Shown here: positions 51,888-60,578 of the stretch, one piece after another
How positions within the stretch are numbered: the stretch's first letter is position 1
Layout: every line of letters starts with the position of its first letter
Source of the DNA: Natronomonas gomsonensis
GTDB taxonomy: Archaea > Halobacteriota > Halobacteria > Halobacteriales > Haloarculaceae
NCBI RefSeq assembly: GCF_024300825.1
Contig: NZ_CP101324.1
Location: forward strand, 43,366-107,365
Direction of reading: 5' to 3'
DNA length: 64,000 nucleotides
Program-made: the position numbers and the translations under genes
The notes under the pieces: model-generated
Databases searched by the model: none
The model's input: the letters and a program-made list of their open reading frames with translations, nothing else
Told to the model about the DNA's origin: nothing

Positions 51888-52559
51888 TTACTGATGAATA
51901 CTGTCCAGCGCTCGCCGGGTCATCGCTCCATCGACGTTCAGATATTGACGTGCAGTCGTGATGTCCTCCCAACCGAACATTGCTCGGAGTGCGGGAAGAT
52001 CCAAGCCTCTTCCTGCATGGTACGAGGCTGCTGTGGCACGTAGTCCGTGTAACGAGGTTGCGTCATTGGACAGTTCTGGAGACAGTCCCAGGGCCGTTTC
52101 TAGACGCCGCTGTAAGGTCGAGAACGAATACGGCCAGCCACCATGTTCGTCGAGTAACAATTCAACCGCGACTCGAACTCGATATGAAAAGTGGTACGGA
52201 ACTGTTCGAGATGCGGCTTCTGTTTTCGGGAGCCAATAACGCTCAGCAAAGCTCTGAAAATCCGTATTGGGATTGTGGTCCAGCCGTTGTTTTACCGCCT
52301 GCCGACAGTATCCACAGATCCCGCCATCTCGTCCCTTCGTACAGTTTTCTTGACTGGGTATTTGGATCATCTGCCGCTCTATGTCAACCCACGATGTCGA
52401 CAAGTGCGTTGTTTCTCCTGGTCTAAGTCCAAGACGACCTCCAAGGAGGATAGCTGCTCGTGTTTCGAGCCTCCGTTGCGTATCTCCTATTCGCCCAGCT
52501 CCTTCTAACAATAGTTCGAACTCCCGTTCGCTAAGGGCTCTCTCTCGTGTTGCTACCAT
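51888..52559 (-). CDS. Tyrosine recombinase, predicted invertase of the methylase locus
   Basis: 223 residues from the ATG at 52559. The tyrosine recombinase residues are all present: Arg I in GGRLGLRPGE, the beta-hairpin Lys in PKTEAASRTVP, H-x-x-R in HGLRATAAS, Trp in FGWEDI and the nucleophile Tyr in TARQYLNVD. The N-terminal core-binding domain is short. It also has a CGYC pair in the middle. It lies 50 bp beyond the methylase, convergent with it. Function as the invertase of the 47-bp repeats is inferred from proximity. Confidence 0.85.
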   Translation of the reverse strand: MVATRERALSEREFELLLEGAGRIGDTQRRLETRAAILLGGRLGLRPGETTHLSTSWVDIERQMIQIPSQENCTKGRDGGICGYCRQAVKQRLDHNPNTDFQSFAERYWLPKTEAASRTVPYHFSYRVRVAVELLLDEHGGWPYSFSTLQRRLETALGLSPELSNDATSLHGLRATAASYHAGRGLDLPALRAMFGWEDITTARQYLNVDGAMTRRALDSIHQ

Positions 52560-52690
52560 ATCTATCGCTGTCTGTCGATACAAAGATAACCCGCATCTTC
52601 TCCGGCTGTTAAGACGAATTGGTTCACAGCGATCGGAGCTGAGATCCACTGTGACAGGAGAAGGTTGCGTTTGCGAGCCTACTCTTGACT

Positions 52691-54037
52691 CTATGGCATC
52701 TCTGTCGCGTATTGCTCGACTAAATCGACTACATCGTAGACGTGAATTCCAGTTTTGAACCACAGCACTCGATCGGCGGCGCTCCCGAACTCCTCGCTCG
52801 CACAATCCAGTTGCTCCGAGACAGCCAGCACGAAATTGTCGGCCTCCACCTTTCGAATCTTCTCCAGCTTTGCGTCCAGATACTCGGGTGTCCAGAAGCC
52901 GACGATCTCGAGGATCGCTCGCCTGCCATCGGGATTTTCGATTGCGAAGTCGGGGATCATCACCTCGGCACCCAGGTCGAAGACATCGTCCTCCCGCACC
53001 AACACCCAGTCCGTATTCGCTCGCTCCCATTTATCCGCGAGCGTCCGCTCCACGTCGCTATCGAACCGCTTGCCAGCACTGTAGTGCGAATCGAGGCCCT
53101 CCGTGTGATCGAGCGCGAACTGTCGCGTCGCGCCGGTCGTCTCGTCGACGAGGATCTCGGCAACCATCTCCCAGCGGTCACAGAGGGGCAACGCCGGCAG
53201 GAAGTTCGCCATCCGGATTCCATACTTCTGCGACTTCGAGAATAGCGACGCCGGGCCGTCCAGTACGGCCTCGTAGCCGGCGGCTTGGTCCGTGCCCGCT
53301 ACGCGCTCACCGTCGGAGTCGATCGGATAGATGCGATGCATCAACCCGAACAGCTTCACGTAGCTGAACACCGTCCCGAAGTGGTCCCATACCTGAATCC
53401 GCATTTCTGTGGCGTCGTAGAGCACCGCCTGTGCGAGCGCGAGGTTGTAGCGCGTCAACAGCCAGTCCACGGTGAGATCTGTGTGTTCGTACTCCGCGTC
53501 GCTGCTGCCGGTCAGGTTGGTCGTCGACGTCGACGTATCGTCATCACTGGCGTACTGGGCGGCCGTCCGCGTGCCGATTCGGACGAGTCGTTTGTTGTCT
53601 TCGAGATCGGCGTACATCCCTCGATAGCACTCCTCGAGCGACACCCCGAGGTCGTCAGCGACCGCGCTGTACACCTCCAGTTTCTGTGTGTCTTCGCCGA
53701 GCGTCGGCTGTCGGACGATCGGATAGCGCTCGTTGGCTTTCTCGAAGAGTCGCCGGCGAATCTCCCGTGGGTCGACGGAGGCGACGACCTCGAACTCACA
53801 CTCGTCTTTGAGGAGCTTCGCGAGTCCCTGGACGATCTTGTAGTCGGTATCCGCGACGGTGAGCTCGTCAATCGCGTCTTCGAGATCGCCTTTCGGCTCG
53901 CCAAGGTGGTTCTCAAACAGCTGGATGAGTTCTCGAGCGGTCTGTCGGTAGCGCTCCTCGTCGGGATCGATGAACAGCGGGGTGACCTTCTCGTCGGTCG
54001 TGCGCGAGCGTGCGAGGTCAGCCGTCAGCACTGGCAC
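52691..54037 (-). CDS. Bax1-like nuclease (DUF790)
   Basis: 448 residues. The C-terminal DUF790 domain has LGAEVMIPDFAIENPDGRRAILEIVGFWTPEYLDAKLEKIRK, the PDDEXK-like core seen in archaeal Bax1. It partners the XPB helicase in nucleotide excision repair-type processing. It overlaps the XPB gene by 20 bp, so the pair is translationally coupled. Plasmid location is unusual but not unique in haloarchaea. Confidence 0.88.
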   Translation of the reverse strand: MPVLTADLARSRTTDEKVTPLFIDPDEERYRQTARELIQLFENHLGEPKGDLEDAIDELTVADTDYKIVQGLAKLLKDECEFEVVASVDPREIRRRLFEKANERYPIVRQPTLGEDTQKLEVYSAVADDLGVSLEECYRGMYADLEDNKRLVRIGTRTAAQYASDDDTSTSTTNLTGSSDAEYEHTDLTVDWLLTRYNLALAQAVLYDATEMRIQVWDHFGTVFSYVKLFGLMHRIYPIDSDGERVAGTDQAAGYEAVLDGPASLFSKSQKYGIRMANFLPALPLCDRWEMVAEILVDETTGATRQFALDHTEGLDSHYSAGKRFDSDVERTLADKWERANTDWVLVREDDVFDLGAEVMIPDFAIENPDGRRAILEIVGFWTPEYLDAKLEKIRKVEADNFVLAVSEQLDCASEEFGSAADRVLWFKTGIHVYDVVDLVEQYATEMP

Positions 54038-55430
54038 TCACCCCCTCCTGGCGGCGTTGCGAAACGTAGGTCTCCATCGTGTCCTCGGTGATGATTTCGT
54101 AGAGACGGGCGGGCTGGCGGTCGTCCGTCGGTCGAAGAATGCGGCCGAGCCGTTGCGCGTACTGGCGTTTCGAGGCGCTCCCCGAGAGGATGATCCCAAC
54201 GTTTGCCGCCGGGACGTCGATCCCCTCGTCGAGGACCTGCGACGTGACGAGCATCGAGTATTCGCCGGTCCGGAACCGCTCCAGAATCTCGGTGCGTTCG
54301 TCGGTCTTGGTCTGGTGGGTGATGCAGGGGACGATGAACTCCCGAGAGATGTCGTAGGCGAAGTCGTTGTTGGCGGTGAAGATGATCGCGCGGTCGTCGT
54401 GATGGCGCTTGATGAGATTGTCAAGTGTGTCAAGTTTCTTCTCGGCAGTGCGGGCGATTCGTTCGGCGCGTTGCTTGGCGATGAGGGCACGTCGCCCCTG
54501 CGGGTCGTAGGAGGTGCTCTTGAGGAACTCCTGGTAGCCCTCTTCTTTCCAGAGGTCGAACTCGTGGCTGTCGACGTAGTCCCGGTAGATATGATACTCT
54601 TCGTCGTACTGCTCGCGCTCGTCGGCCGTGAGCTCGACCGACATGTGGATCGTTTCGTACTCGCTGAGGTATTCACCGGCGAGCTCGTCGATGTCTTCCC
54701 GGTAGACAACGGGGCCGATGAGGTCCTCGAGGAGTTCGTGCTTGCCGTCGGGCCGCTCGTAGGTGGCGGTCAGCCCGAGGCGATACGGCGCGATCATCAT
54801 CTCGGGGATCTGCCGGTAGGTCGGAGCTGGCAGGTGGTGTTCCTCGTCGACGACAAGTAGACCGAACTGGTCGCCGTACTCGTTGACGTAGCGGTAGGCG
54901 CTGTCGTAGGTGGTGACGGTGATCGCGGTGACGTCGTGGCTGCCGCCACCGAGGACGCCGATCGGCTCGGAGAGCTGGTCGCCGAAGGCGTTGGTGAGCG
55001 TGGCGTGCCACTGATTCATGAGGTCGATCGTCGGCGTCACGACGAGCGTGCTCACGCCGGCGTCGGCGATGGCCTGCAGCCCGAGGAACGTCTTCCCGCT
55101 GCCCGTGGGGAGCACGACACTCCCTCGCCGATCGTGGTCGATCCAGGCGTCGAGCGCGGCCTGCTGGTAGTCGCGCGGTTCGATGTGGAGCGCTGGCGTG
55201 AGTTCGAGATCGGGGTAGGCCCGCGCGTCGTCTTCGAGAGTGTGAGCGAAACCCTCTTGCAACGTTGCCTGCTCGTTTCCGTCCGTCCACTCGCCGGCCC
55301 ACTCGAGCAGCGCTCGATATCGATATGCTCGCGTTCGGTACTCGTCGACGCGGTCGTCCCACTCCCCATAGGGAACATCGTCGGGGGCATTACGGAGCAG
55401 GAGCGTTCCGTCGTCGAATTCGACTTGCAT
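54018..55430 (-). CDS. XPB/Rad25 DNA helicase
   Basis: 470 residues. The N-terminal damage-recognition-like region is followed by an SF2 helicase: LPTGSGKT (near residue 109), VVDEEHHL (near 198), LTATYER, an EVL-DEGIDVPAA region and a GRILRP motif VI. Archaeal XPB acts with Bax1 as an unwinding-cutting pair. The start ATG at 55430 follows normal spacing. Upstream, between 55431 and 55544, I see no gene. Confidence 0.9.
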   Translation of the reverse strand: MQVEFDDGTLLLRNAPDDVPYGEWDDRVDEYRTRAYRYRALLEWAGEWTDGNEQATLQEGFAHTLEDDARAYPDLELTPALHIEPRDYQQAALDAWIDHDRRGSVVLPTGSGKTFLGLQAIADAGVSTLVVTPTIDLMNQWHATLTNAFGDQLSEPIGVLGGGSHDVTAITVTTYDSAYRYVNEYGDQFGLLVVDEEHHLPAPTYRQIPEMMIAPYRLGLTATYERPDGKHELLEDLIGPVVYREDIDELAGEYLSEYETIHMSVELTADEREQYDEEYHIYRDYVDSHEFDLWKEEGYQEFLKSTSYDPQGRRALIAKQRAERIARTAEKKLDTLDNLIKRHHDDRAIIFTANNDFAYDISREFIVPCITHQTKTDERTEILERFRTGEYSMLVTSQVLDEGIDVPAANVGIILSGSASKRQYAQRLGRILRPTDDRQPARLYEIITEDTMETYVSQRRQEGVSASADG

Positions 55431-55544
55431 TCAGTATCACCTCGGACGTTCCCGACCGGATTCAATATGTGGGTTGTCCGGGATCTGGTGAAGCACGCCT
55501 CTGTTCTTCTGTAGTTGGGGATGTTCTATCGAGGGGCTTGGTTG

Positions 55545-55901
55545 TCAACGATCGAGCCAGTACTGCCAGTCCGCGATCGCTTGGTTCGTGTTACTACTGG
55601 CTTCGATCGGCTCCAGTTGCTCCAGTGGCACGCCAAGTTCTCTGCCCATCCACTCGATCGTCACGAACATCTGGTTGAGAGTCGGATCTGTCGGGGACAT
55701 TCCAACCACGCGTACCGTTTCGCCTTCCTCTAGGGGTGACTCCTCTCGCTCGGTGACACACTGTGCTTCGAACGGAAAGTCCATCGTGTCATCCAGATAC
55801 GCGTACCATCCCCACGCCTGCTCTTCTGGGCTGTAGGTATCAACGATGATGCGTATCTTGATGCGCTCTTCCCGCTCCTCGTCCTTCTCGGCCCGCGTCA
55901 T
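55545..55901 (-). CDS. Calcium-binding-type protein
   Basis: 118 residues from the ATG at 55901. The N-terminus is a charged helix, then an aromatic core IIVDTYSPEEQAWGWYAYLDDTMDFPFEAQC typical of a bacterial/archaeal family annotated as calcium-binding. The rest is a small beta barrel (GETVRVVGMSPTDP) and a Gln/Asn tail. Exact role unknown. It has its own promoter region. Confidence 0.68.
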   Translation of the reverse strand: MTRAEKDEEREERIKIRIIVDTYSPEEQAWGWYAYLDDTMDFPFEAQCVTEREESPLEEGETVRVVGMSPTDPTLNQMFVTIEWMGRELGVPLEQLEPIEASSNTNQAIADWQYWLDR

Positions 55902-56016
55902 GCTGACCACTACTCATTCCGATTTCAAGATATTCGGGGTGGCCGAAACCACTCCTCCACCGATGCAGGACGCGCTCAATCATGGTCGTGGAACCGCTCC
56001 GAGTCGCTGGACAAAG

Positions 56017-56058
56017 TTAACCAACGAATGCTCGACAGATCTGTATACTGTTGGTTAA
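56017..56058. repeat. TTAACCAAC/GTTGGTTAA inverted repeat, copy 8
   Basis: Core gap 24 bp. It lies in a 440-bp gene-free interval (55902-56341), 21 kb from copy 7. Confidence 0.82.
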
Positions 56059-56100
56059 TCTGGAGGATGGGATTGTCTGATACAGATTAGGGTCGCTCTT

Positions 56101-56140
56101 TACCGGTGGTTCGCCCGAACTGCGCGGCGAACCACCGGTA
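56101..56140. terminator. 15-bp perfect stem, 10-nt loop
   Basis: TACCGGTGGTTCGCC pairs perfectly with its complement at 56126-56140. It is too long for a routine archaeal terminator and has no T-run after it. It may be a site-specific recombination or element end. A short open frame through it (to 56246) ends in SRNATSTA and might be a gene remnant. Confidence 0.4.
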
Positions 56141-56341
56141 CTCGAAGGCACTAATCCGTATGAGTTGTGCGAGCAGATGGACGCGGACGGCAGGGGAGCG
56201 TGTCGCAAAATCAAAGAACTCTACAACGGATTATCCAGAAACGCGACTTCCACGGCATAACTTCGTTTATCTGAGCTTGAGTCCCGATCCAAGTCTGTGG
56301 CAGTACCTTCACGTATCGGCCGGCCATCATCTGGAGATACT

Positions 56342-56944
56342 ATGGTAACAATCGAGGATATATCCGTGACAACGGCTATCACTGATAGCGAACAGGCACT
56401 CACCATCCGTGCGGATGTCGACGACGGCCCCACGGAGAACCTCCATTATCTCCGTCCGCTTGGCACGAACACATGGTTCACGCTCGTCGGTACGGGACGA
56501 GCTGACGGACCGGTAAATAGGGACGCCGATGGTGTCCCCCAGTTTATTCACGAGGTTGAGGAAGAACTGGTCGATCGCGGATATCCGATCAGGCCGCTCC
56601 AGCAGGGATCGAACTACCCCGACCCGGGAAGCGTGGAGGTTCGAACTGGCCCGACATCCGAGCGTTACCCTCTCTTCTCTCACCCGAGCACGGTTGTCGT
56701 CTCCAAGGCCGGAACCACGGACGACGACATCTCGGAAGACGCTCGCGTGCAGGTGACGTACTCCGATCAGACGGATGATGCGTTCGAATACGACATCCAT
56801 GTGGTCGACGGGAATTTGCCGTCCGACTGGGTGCTAGAGGATCTGGTGATTTGGGCAGAGGGGCTGGTCTGGGGCCGAACGAATCGGGCCCATGACCGCC
56901 GTGACAGGCCTGAAGATATCGACATTCTCTACCGGAACGCCTGA
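56342..56944 (+). CDS. Hypothetical protein
   Basis: 200 residues from the ATG at 56342 (MVTIEDISVTTAITDS). Mostly beta with short helices; the middle has RYPLFSHPSTVVVSKAG and the C-terminus a Trp-rich ending (WVLEDLVIWAEGLVWGRTNR). No known family, Cys pairs or membrane span. It is convergent with the TIR-like gene. Confidence 0.62.
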   Translation: MVTIEDISVTTAITDSEQALTIRADVDDGPTENLHYLRPLGTNTWFTLVGTGRADGPVNRDADGVPQFIHEVEEELVDRGYPIRPLQQGSNYPDPGSVEVRTGPTSERYPLFSHPSTVVVSKAGTTDDDISEDARVQVTYSDQTDDAFEYDIHVVDGNLPSDWVLEDLVIWAEGLVWGRTNRAHDRRDRPEDIDILYRNA

Positions 56945-56967
56945 GTGAAGACGGCAGAGAACGGGTG

Positions 56968-57438
56968 TCAGGAACGGCCACAGCCGGTTCCTGCCCGGCC
57001 GCGGACCGTAGACTCGCCGACCTTGCTCCGCTGGCTCGCCGCTCGCTCAATCGCGTCGTCGAACTCGTTTGGATCCCAGTCGACGATCTCAGCGCCGTTT
57101 TCTTTCAACTTATCAGGGATGTCCTCGTCGGAGATATCGTCATCGACCTTGATTGCGACTAGGCCGTTGCCTTCCTTGAGCGAGCGCTCAACCTCGTAAT
57201 CGACCCAGTCGCTGTCTTTCGTGTTCTCGCCGACCATGACGACGGTGACCGAGGTACCTTTCATTTCGTCCCGGATGCAGCTACGAATGTAGTCGTCGTT
57301 TGTGCTGTCTACAGGGTCGAGGAGGTGTCGGTCGTGGAAGGAGACATCGACGTTGTTGTTCCAGCGGAGCAGCCGGAAGCCTTTCGCTTTCATGCGGTCG
57401 CTTCCTTCGTAACTGATGAAGACGCGGCGGGTCGGCAT
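56968..57438 (-). CDS. TIR-like (DUF1863/ThsB-type) protein
   Basis: 156 residues. RVFISYEGSDRMKAKGFRLLRW at the N-terminus, FHDRHLLDPVDSTNDDYIRSCI and SVTVVMVGENTKDSDWVDYEVERSLKEGNGLVAIKV match the MTH538 TIR-like fold of ThsB proteins, which make a nucleotide signal after infection. The Glu in EVERSL is placed as the catalytic Glu of this group. It is the last gene of a four-gene operon with a membrane SLATT protein. Confidence 0.82.
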   Translation of the reverse strand: MPTRRVFISYEGSDRMKAKGFRLLRWNNNVDVSFHDRHLLDPVDSTNDDYIRSCIRDEMKGTSVTVVMVGENTKDSDWVDYEVERSLKEGNGLVAIKVDDDISDEDIPDKLKENGAEIVDWDPNEFDDAIERAASQRSKVGESTVRGRAGTGCGRS

Positions 57439-57482
57439 TGGTGATGGCGGCCTGGAAAGCCGTGCTTATTGATAAAACGTGG

Positions 57483-57920
57483 CTAGGCCTCTTGTGCCTT
57501 TCGCGTAGTAATCTCCCAGTACCGGTTTTCCTGGCTGGTGAGCGCCAGCACCCGATCGACGAACACCTGCTCAGGATCGTCTACACCCTCGTACTCATCC
57601 GTCCGCGTCTTGAACATCTGTTCTTCCCGCCGCAGGCCTTCGGCGGTGGTTCGGTAGTTCATCCACTTCTTTTGATAGTTGAGATAGGATTCGAGTGCCT
57701 CCAAGATGATAAGCAGGACCGCAGCGATGATGATTGTGTTCTTCCAGACCGTGCTGCTCGTCACAGGGAACAGCGACACGGCGACAGGTAGGATGGCGGC
57801 CAGCACGATCTGTGCGCCCTTCATTAACCGATGCATCCATTTGTTACGAACCGCCTTGTCGTCATACCACTCGAACTGTCCTTCGTAGAACTCGTAGAAT
57901 TCGTCGAAATTATCTACCAT
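57483..57920 (-). CDS. DUF4231/SLATT-type two-helix membrane protein, putative effector
   Basis: 145 residues from the ATG at 57920. Pattern QFEWYDDKAVRNKWMHRLMKGAQIVLA and NYQKKWMNYRTTAEGLRREEQMFKTRTDEY is DUF4231, a SLATT-family protein. There are two transmembrane helices (about 36-55 and 62-81) and cytoplasmic helical ends. SLATT proteins are predicted pore-forming effectors in nucleotide-signal defence. It lies between the TIR-like and MazG-like genes with gaps of 44 and 16 bp. Confidence 0.84.
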   Translation of the reverse strand: MVDNFDEFYEFYEGQFEWYDDKAVRNKWMHRLMKGAQIVLAAILPVAVSLFPVTSSTVWKNTIIIAAVLLIILEALESYLNYQKKWMNYRTTAEGLRREEQMFKTRTDEYEGVDDPEQVFVDRVLALTSQENRYWEITTRKAQEA

Positions 57921-57936
57921 CGGTAAGGCTCCACGG

Positions 57937-58512
57937 TCACAGAATCGACTCTTCCTCAATCTTCGTCCACCGGTCGTCCAGCAGTGCTTCGAGGTCGACG
58001 TCCAGATTCTCCGCGGCGATGAGCAGATCCGAGACGATCTCGACGGTCTCCTCTTCGAGCAGTTCCCGGGTGTTCATCGGCTCCATGTGGTCGAGGGATT
58101 CCATCGCATTCGACATGCTGCCGGCGGGCGCGGCCATCCGCTGGAACAGCCAGTCCTGGACCTCCTCCGAATCCATCGGGTCGTCAGCTGGATCCAGCTG
58201 TTCCGCCCATTCTGCGACGCCCTCGGCTTCGATCCCGAACATCTCCTCCAGCTGCGCCTGCAGGTCCAGGTTGAGCGTGTTCGCCGCCGCGAGGGCGACG
58301 ATGAAGCTGTCCGCCAGCGTCTTTTCGAGTTGTTCCATCCGCGTCTCCTCGTCGGCGTAGTCTCGGGAGAGGCGGCCTACGTATTTCGAGAAGTGCAGGA
58401 CGTAGTGGTTCATCCTGTCGGGATACGGAAGCGTGTAGACATCCCGGTGATGTCCTTCGTCGTGCTCCTGCTGCCGTTTCTGCAGGTCAAGGAGGTCTGT
58501 GGAGTCGGTCAT
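57937..58512 (-). CDS. MazG-like helical protein
   Basis: 191 residues, all helical. LLDLQKRQQEHDEGHHRDVYTLPYPDRMNHYVLHFSKYVGRL and LEKTLADSFIVALAAANTLNLDLQAQLEE resemble all-alpha NTP pyrophosphohydrolases of the MazG type. Metal-binding Glu positions are partly replaced, so activity is doubtful. It overlaps the preceding gene by ATGA. A role in nucleotide sensing or clean-up for the TIR signal is speculative. Confidence 0.55.
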   Translation of the reverse strand: MTDSTDLLDLQKRQQEHDEGHHRDVYTLPYPDRMNHYVLHFSKYVGRLSRDYADEETRMEQLEKTLADSFIVALAAANTLNLDLQAQLEEMFGIEAEGVAEWAEQLDPADDPMDSEEVQDWLFQRMAAPAGSMSNAMESLDHMEPMNTRELLEEETVEIVSDLLIAAENLDVDLEALLDDRWTKIEEESIL

Positions 58513-59396
58513 GCGTTGATCGCTCGGTCGGGAATAACCCCGCCTCCATTATCACAGTTAGGGCACAGTTTCAGCGGGGCCTCGTTCTCGAACTCATGCT
58601 CGCAGAGCAGGCAGAACCAGTCGGACACGCCTCTAGAGGTGATAAGATCGAGATCGACGTCGAACTCGTCGACCTTCTGCTCTAGGATTTCCTTATTGCC
58701 GTCATCCTCGTCCGTGGTCGCCATCTCGACGTAGTTCTCCACGGACTCCCAGTCGAAACTGTCCTCCCGCTCCCAGGTCGGGTACCGGTACTCGTGGTAC
58801 CGCTTGTTGATCCGTTCCAGCCGCCGGATCTCCTCGATATACCGCTCAGAATAATCCTCGCGGTCGTGGAGGAGGGCGAGGAGGTCGGCGGTCCGGTCGG
58901 GACCGACCAGCTTCTTCCGGAACCCGCTCTGGATCCCGTCGAACCCTGTCTCCTCGGCGACGGTCTCGAAACTGATCGGTGGATAGACCCAGTGCATCTC
59001 GTCGGCCACCAGTCGATAATCATCCTGGATGCTACCGTCCCGGTAGTTGGTGAGCAGTGGCCAGCCCAAGGAGTGCCAGCCGATGTGGTAGTATCCGGCG
59101 AGGTGGCGGTCGCCGTGGTAGTTGGTGCAGAAGAAGAGATAGGGGCGGTCGTTCTTGACCAGGCCGGAGCGGATGTCCCGGGTGCAGGTAGAGCAGAGGC
59201 CGTAACTCATCGTTTCGAGGTTCGGATCGCTCTTGTTGTCGTTGACCTTGGTGACCTCTCGGACCGGATACTTGCTGATGTCGTCCTCGCAGTAGTAGAG
59301 CGTCAGATAGCTCTTGGCGTCCTCCGATGCATTATGCTCCTCCCACGGATCGTTGGGGGGCATGAAGTCGCGTGCAGCATCGGAATCATATCTCAT
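58509..59396 (-). CDS. Hypothetical protein with C-terminal zinc ribbon, first gene of TIR operon
   Basis: 295 residues. The centre (YLFFCTNYHGDRHLAGYYHIGW, near 90-111) has an EVE/PUA-like feel but is not conclusive. Cys pairs occur at CSTC (near 70) and CLLCEHE...CPNC (about 262-284), the second a standard zinc ribbon. A modified-nucleotide or nucleic-acid sensor role would fit its position as first gene of the operon. Start ATG at 59396. Confidence 0.6.
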   Translation of the reverse strand: MRYDSDAARDFMPPNDPWEEHNASEDAKSYLTLYYCEDDISKYPVREVTKVNDNKSDPNLETMSYGLCSTCTRDIRSGLVKNDRPYLFFCTNYHGDRHLAGYYHIGWHSLGWPLLTNYRDGSIQDDYRLVADEMHWVYPPISFETVAEETGFDGIQSGFRKKLVGPDRTADLLALLHDREDYSERYIEEIRRLERINKRYHEYRYPTWEREDSFDWESVENYVEMATTDEDDGNKEILEQKVDEFDVDLDLITSRGVSDWFCLLCEHEFENEAPLKLCPNCDNGGGVIPDRAINA

Positions 59397-59516
59397 ACTA
59401 CGTAGAGATGCGATCCTCCGGCCGCCTAAAGGTTTCTCCGCACGAATGTTCGCTCGGTAAAACGGGTTCCCGTAAGATTCAATGAGTCAACGGCTGGTTT
59501 ACACAGCATACGAGTA

Positions 59517-60533
59517 ATGTCTCAATCCTTATCGAAGCCCGACGAGATCAGGGATAGTCTCGACCAAGATACGCTTGACCTGTTCTGGCGGTTCATCACC
59601 GAACGTCAGCAGGTGTGGTATCGTCGGGTGGTTGAGGGGCAGCAGTCGCCGTGGACGGACGACGATATTCTCCAAGAATACCGGTTCACGAACGTTTATC
59701 GCGAGCTCGATCCCGGGACGCAGTACGTCATCCAGCACATCCTCGAGGTCGATGCGTCCCGGCAGGACAAGATCTTCAATGTGATGCTGTACCGGTTGAT
59801 CGGCCGGCTGGAGACGCACGACTATCTCGGGTTCCAGTCGCTCGACGACTTCGACGCGGCCGAGTTTGAGGCCCAGTTGAAACATCGGCGCGACGAGCTG
59901 GACGAGACAGTGTTCACCGGGGCGTACATGGTCAGCGGCTACAACCACATGGGGTCATCCGACAAAGTCGAGAACGTGGCTGCGCTCTTCGACGAGCTCA
60001 CCGCGGACCCCAACTTCTTTGACCAGGTGCTCGCAGCCGATTCGCTGGAGGATGCCTACGACCTGATCCGGGCGCAACCTGGGTTCGGGAACTTTCTCTC
60101 CTATCAGACCCTTGTGGACCTCCTGTATCCCGTCGATTCCTACGACGGTGATAGCGTACTCTCGTTCTCACCTGACGACTGGTCGTCACCGGGACCGGGC
60201 GCGCAGAAGGGATTGAAGCAACTTGTCACCGAGTTCAACGGATTCGACCGGCTTGCCGTAATGCGGTGGCTACGCCAGCACCAGCAAGAGGAGTTCGACC
60301 GGCTTGATTTGGATTTTCCTTTCCTGGAAACGGAGGAGGGCGACCCGCTGGAACTGTCGCTGGCGAACATCCAGAACTGTCTCTGCGAGTTCTACAAGTA
60401 CCACAAGATCCTGCACTCGAACGGCCGTGCCCGCCGATGCTTCCGGGACTCCGAGGCCCGGTCCGGAAACGAGCTGCGGAGCATCTACGAAACGGCACCA
60501 CACATCCGGGTTCCGGAACGGAGCAAGATATAA
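59517..60533 (+). CDS. HMUDK/thymine-pyrophosphorylase-like helical protein
   Basis: 338 residues. FWRFITERQQVWYRRVV, WTDDDILQEYRFTNVYRELDPGTQYVI, FTGAYMV, GFGNFLSYQTLVDLLY and SSPGPGAQKGL are the signature blocks of the helical domain linked to 5-hydroxymethyl-dU kinase and alpha-glutamyl/putrescinyl thymine pyrophosphorylases in hypermodified-DNA pathways. The rest of such a pathway is not present here, so it may be a defence or modification-sensing enzyme. It is divergent from the TIR operon. Confidence 0.78.
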   Translation: MSQSLSKPDEIRDSLDQDTLDLFWRFITERQQVWYRRVVEGQQSPWTDDDILQEYRFTNVYRELDPGTQYVIQHILEVDASRQDKIFNVMLYRLIGRLETHDYLGFQSLDDFDAAEFEAQLKHRRDELDETVFTGAYMVSGYNHMGSSDKVENVAALFDELTADPNFFDQVLAADSLEDAYDLIRAQPGFGNFLSYQTLVDLLYPVDSYDGDSVLSFSPDDWSSPGPGAQKGLKQLVTEFNGFDRLAVMRWLRQHQQEEFDRLDLDFPFLETEEGDPLELSLANIQNCLCEFYKYHKILHSNGRARRCFRDSEARSGNELRSIYETAPHIRVPERSKI

Positions 60534-60578
60534 ATCCGGCAGTCCGTAAGCGGAGGTAAGTGGTGTCTATCATGGCAC

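Noticed and set aside
52560..53030. N-terminal extension of the recombinase to 380 codons
   Set aside because: The added part is Arg/Gly/Ser-rich and overlaps the 3' end of the Bax1 gene in another frame. The ATG at 52559 gives a normal catalytic domain.
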